Assembly: GCA_945875225.1 (NCBI GenBank)
Contig: CAMCJY010000099.1
Location: forward strand, 1 to 7,142
DNA from: Comamonas sp. lk
GTDB taxonomy: Bacteria > Pseudomonadota > Gammaproteobacteria > Burkholderiales > Burkholderiaceae_C
Direction of reading: 5' to 3'
DNA: 7,142 nucleotides
Positions 6,514 to 7,142 of the stretch are shown here, in pieces. Below the pieces are notes generated by a model. The model saw only the letters and a program-made list of their open reading frames with translations. It had not been told where the DNA came from and did no database searches. The stretch's first letter is position 1. Every line of letters starts with the position of its first letter. The position numbers and the translations under genes were made by a program.

Positions 6514-6870
6514 ATGGAAGATTTCAACAATCAGGACAGGGTGTTTGAAACGGCCGCGCAACTGTTTGCGCTATTGGCTACCCCAATGCGCCTGAAAATC
6601 ATCAGTGCCCTGTGTGAGCAAGAGAAAAACGTGAGCGAACTCCTGGCCGAAATCGATACCACGCAGCCGAATATGTCCCAACATTTAGCGGCACTTCACC
6701 GCAAGGGGGTCATTTCGCGTCGCAGAGAAGGCGCACAAATTTACTACCAAGTGCAAAGTGAACGCGTCGCCAGCTTATGTCGCGCGGTTTGTACGCAGTT
6801 AGCCATCGAAATGGACATTGATAGCGCAATTGAACCTTCCGATCGCTTATTGATCGTTCAGGACAGTTAG
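6514..6870 (+). CDS. ArsR/SmtB-family transcriptional repressor, candidate sox regulator
   Basis: A 118-residue winged-helix repressor. The N-terminal helix FETAAQLFALLATPMRLKII is followed by the HTH (NVSELLAEIDTTQPNMSQHLAALHRKG) and the beta-wing VISRRREGAQIYYQV. Three cysteines stand out: C34 (SALCEQEKN) and C89/C93 (ASLCRAVC) in the last helix. The SqrR/BigR group of ArsR repressors senses reactive sulfur by linking one cysteine before the HTH to one in the final helix; C34 with C89 or C93 has that layout but C34 is shifted by about three residues, so sulfur sensing is inference. The usual arsenic/metal motif ELCVCDL is absent. ATG 6514 is preferred from family N-termini (MEDFNNQDRVFE). 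A TTG at 6508 directly after the previous stop is possible, with AAGGA 11 bases upstream of it. Confidence 0.85.
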   Translation: MEDFNNQDRVFETAAQLFALLATPMRLKIISALCEQEKNVSELLAEIDTTQPNMSQHLAALHRKGVISRRREGAQIYYQVQSERVASLCRAVCTQLAIEMDIDSAIEPSDRLLIVQDS

Positions 6871-7013
6871 CAATATGCGGCACTGCCCCAAGGTAGCAGC
6901 GCTGGAACTTGTTTATTCCCTTGCGGTACAGGCGACTTCTCAGGTCCCATACACATTCAGGGTCAGAGCATGCCTGATCGGTACCATTCCTAGGAAACCA
7001 GACGAGACTCAAG
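6871..7013 (+). other. Gap of 143 bases between repressor and methyltransferase genes
   Basis: No gene is supported here. There is no convincing -35/-10 pair and no hairpin followed by a T-run, so neither a clear promoter nor a terminator is seen. Two short perfect palindromes are present: CAGCGCTG at 6897-6904 and TTCCTAGGAA at 6987-6996. An open frame starting at ATG 6875 crosses the gap but has no recognisable protein features and conflicts with the methyltransferase frame. Confidence 0.5.
6987..6996. repeat. Perfect 10-base palindrome ahead of the methyltransferase gene
   Basis: TTCCTAGGAA reads the same on both strands and ends 17 bases before the ATG at 7014. A position in the leader of a gene just after an ArsR repressor would suit an operator. 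It is short, matches no operator I can name, and may be chance. Confidence 0.3.
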
Positions 7014-7142
7014 ATGAACAAGCAGCAGGAACACTGGGAGAAGGTTTATCAAACCAAGCAGCCGGATTCAGTAAGTTGGTTTCAAGAACATGCCACCCGT
7101 TCGCTGGAGATCATTCGATCAATTGGCGCACCCTCTGACGGA
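7014..7142 (+). CDS. Class I SAM-dependent methyltransferase, 3' end cut by the window
   Basis: Only the first 43 residues are visible, with the frame open to the last base. The start MNKQQEHWEKVYQTKQPDSV followed by SWFQEHATRSLEII matches the N-terminus common to a group of class I SAM-dependent methyltransferases (HWExxY...VSWFQ), in which the SAM-binding glycine motif follows shortly after; that motif lies beyond the window. ATG 7014 is the first start codon after an in-frame TGA at 6975, and GAG at 7004-7006 is a weak ribosome binding site. The substrate is unknown. Its position next to a sox locus allows the idea of sulfur-compound methylation, but nothing visible shows this. The 143-base gap means it may be a separate transcript. 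Confidence 0.72.
   Translation, partial: MNKQQEHWEKVYQTKQPDSVSWFQEHATRSLEIIRSIGAPSDG

Noticed and set aside
6710..7021. 103-codon open frame on the - strand over the repressor end and the gap
   Set aside because: No recognisable protein sequence and it covers half of a confident gene on the other strand.
6875..7138. Open frame of 87 codons on the + strand across the gap into the methyltransferase
   Set aside because: The translation has no recognisable domain, no clear ribosome binding site, and overlaps in another frame the methyltransferase start, whose N-terminal sequence is family-like.
1..7142. Mobile elements, CRISPR arrays, tRNA or rRNA genes
   Set aside because: No transposase-like protein, terminal inverted repeats, regularly spaced repeats or RNA gene patterns were found on reading either strand.

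Overview
The window is the 3' part of a thiosulfate-oxidation (sox) locus, with every gene on the + strand. The protein sequences of SoxY, SoxZ, SoxA, SoxX and SoxB, the order soxYZAXB, and the moderately GC-rich DNA all suggest a betaproteobacterium, most likely Burkholderiales/Comamonadaceae (Rhodoferax- or Polaromonas-like). The lineage is inferred from remembered family resemblance, not from a search.

Layout. Positions 1-422 hold soxY with its first residues cut off by the window edge. Then follow soxZ (453-764), soxA (779-1576), soxX (1587-2234) and soxB (2247-3989), separated by only 10 to 30 bases. Five further genes continue the run: a secreted GlcG/HbpS-type heme-binding protein whose start overlaps the soxB stop (3986-4516), a secreted DsrE-family protein (4540-4953), a secreted SoxH-like metallo-beta-lactamase-fold enzyme (5004-5951), a thioredoxin-fold protein with a twin-arginine leader that overlaps the previous gene (5941-6507), and an ArsR-family repressor (6514-6870). 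After a 143-base gap, the first 43 codons of a class I SAM-dependent methyltransferase start at 7014 and run off the end.

How they work together. In the Sox pathway the SoxYZ carrier holds the substrate on the C-terminal cysteine of SoxY. The cytochrome SoxAX couples thiosulfate oxidatively to that cysteine, and the dimanganese hydrolase SoxB releases sulfate. Those core roles are established for the families. The five accessory genes look like a mostly periplasmic tail for handling carrier-bound or free sulfane sulfur, heme or disulfides, closed by a cysteine-containing repressor that could sense reactive sulfur. That reading is inference from gene order, signal peptides and folds. soxCD is not in the window and could lie upstream.

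The core is a well-known system. The least characterised part is 3986-6507. No CRISPR array, insertion sequence, tRNA or rRNA was seen. The longest stretch without a gene is 6871-7013.
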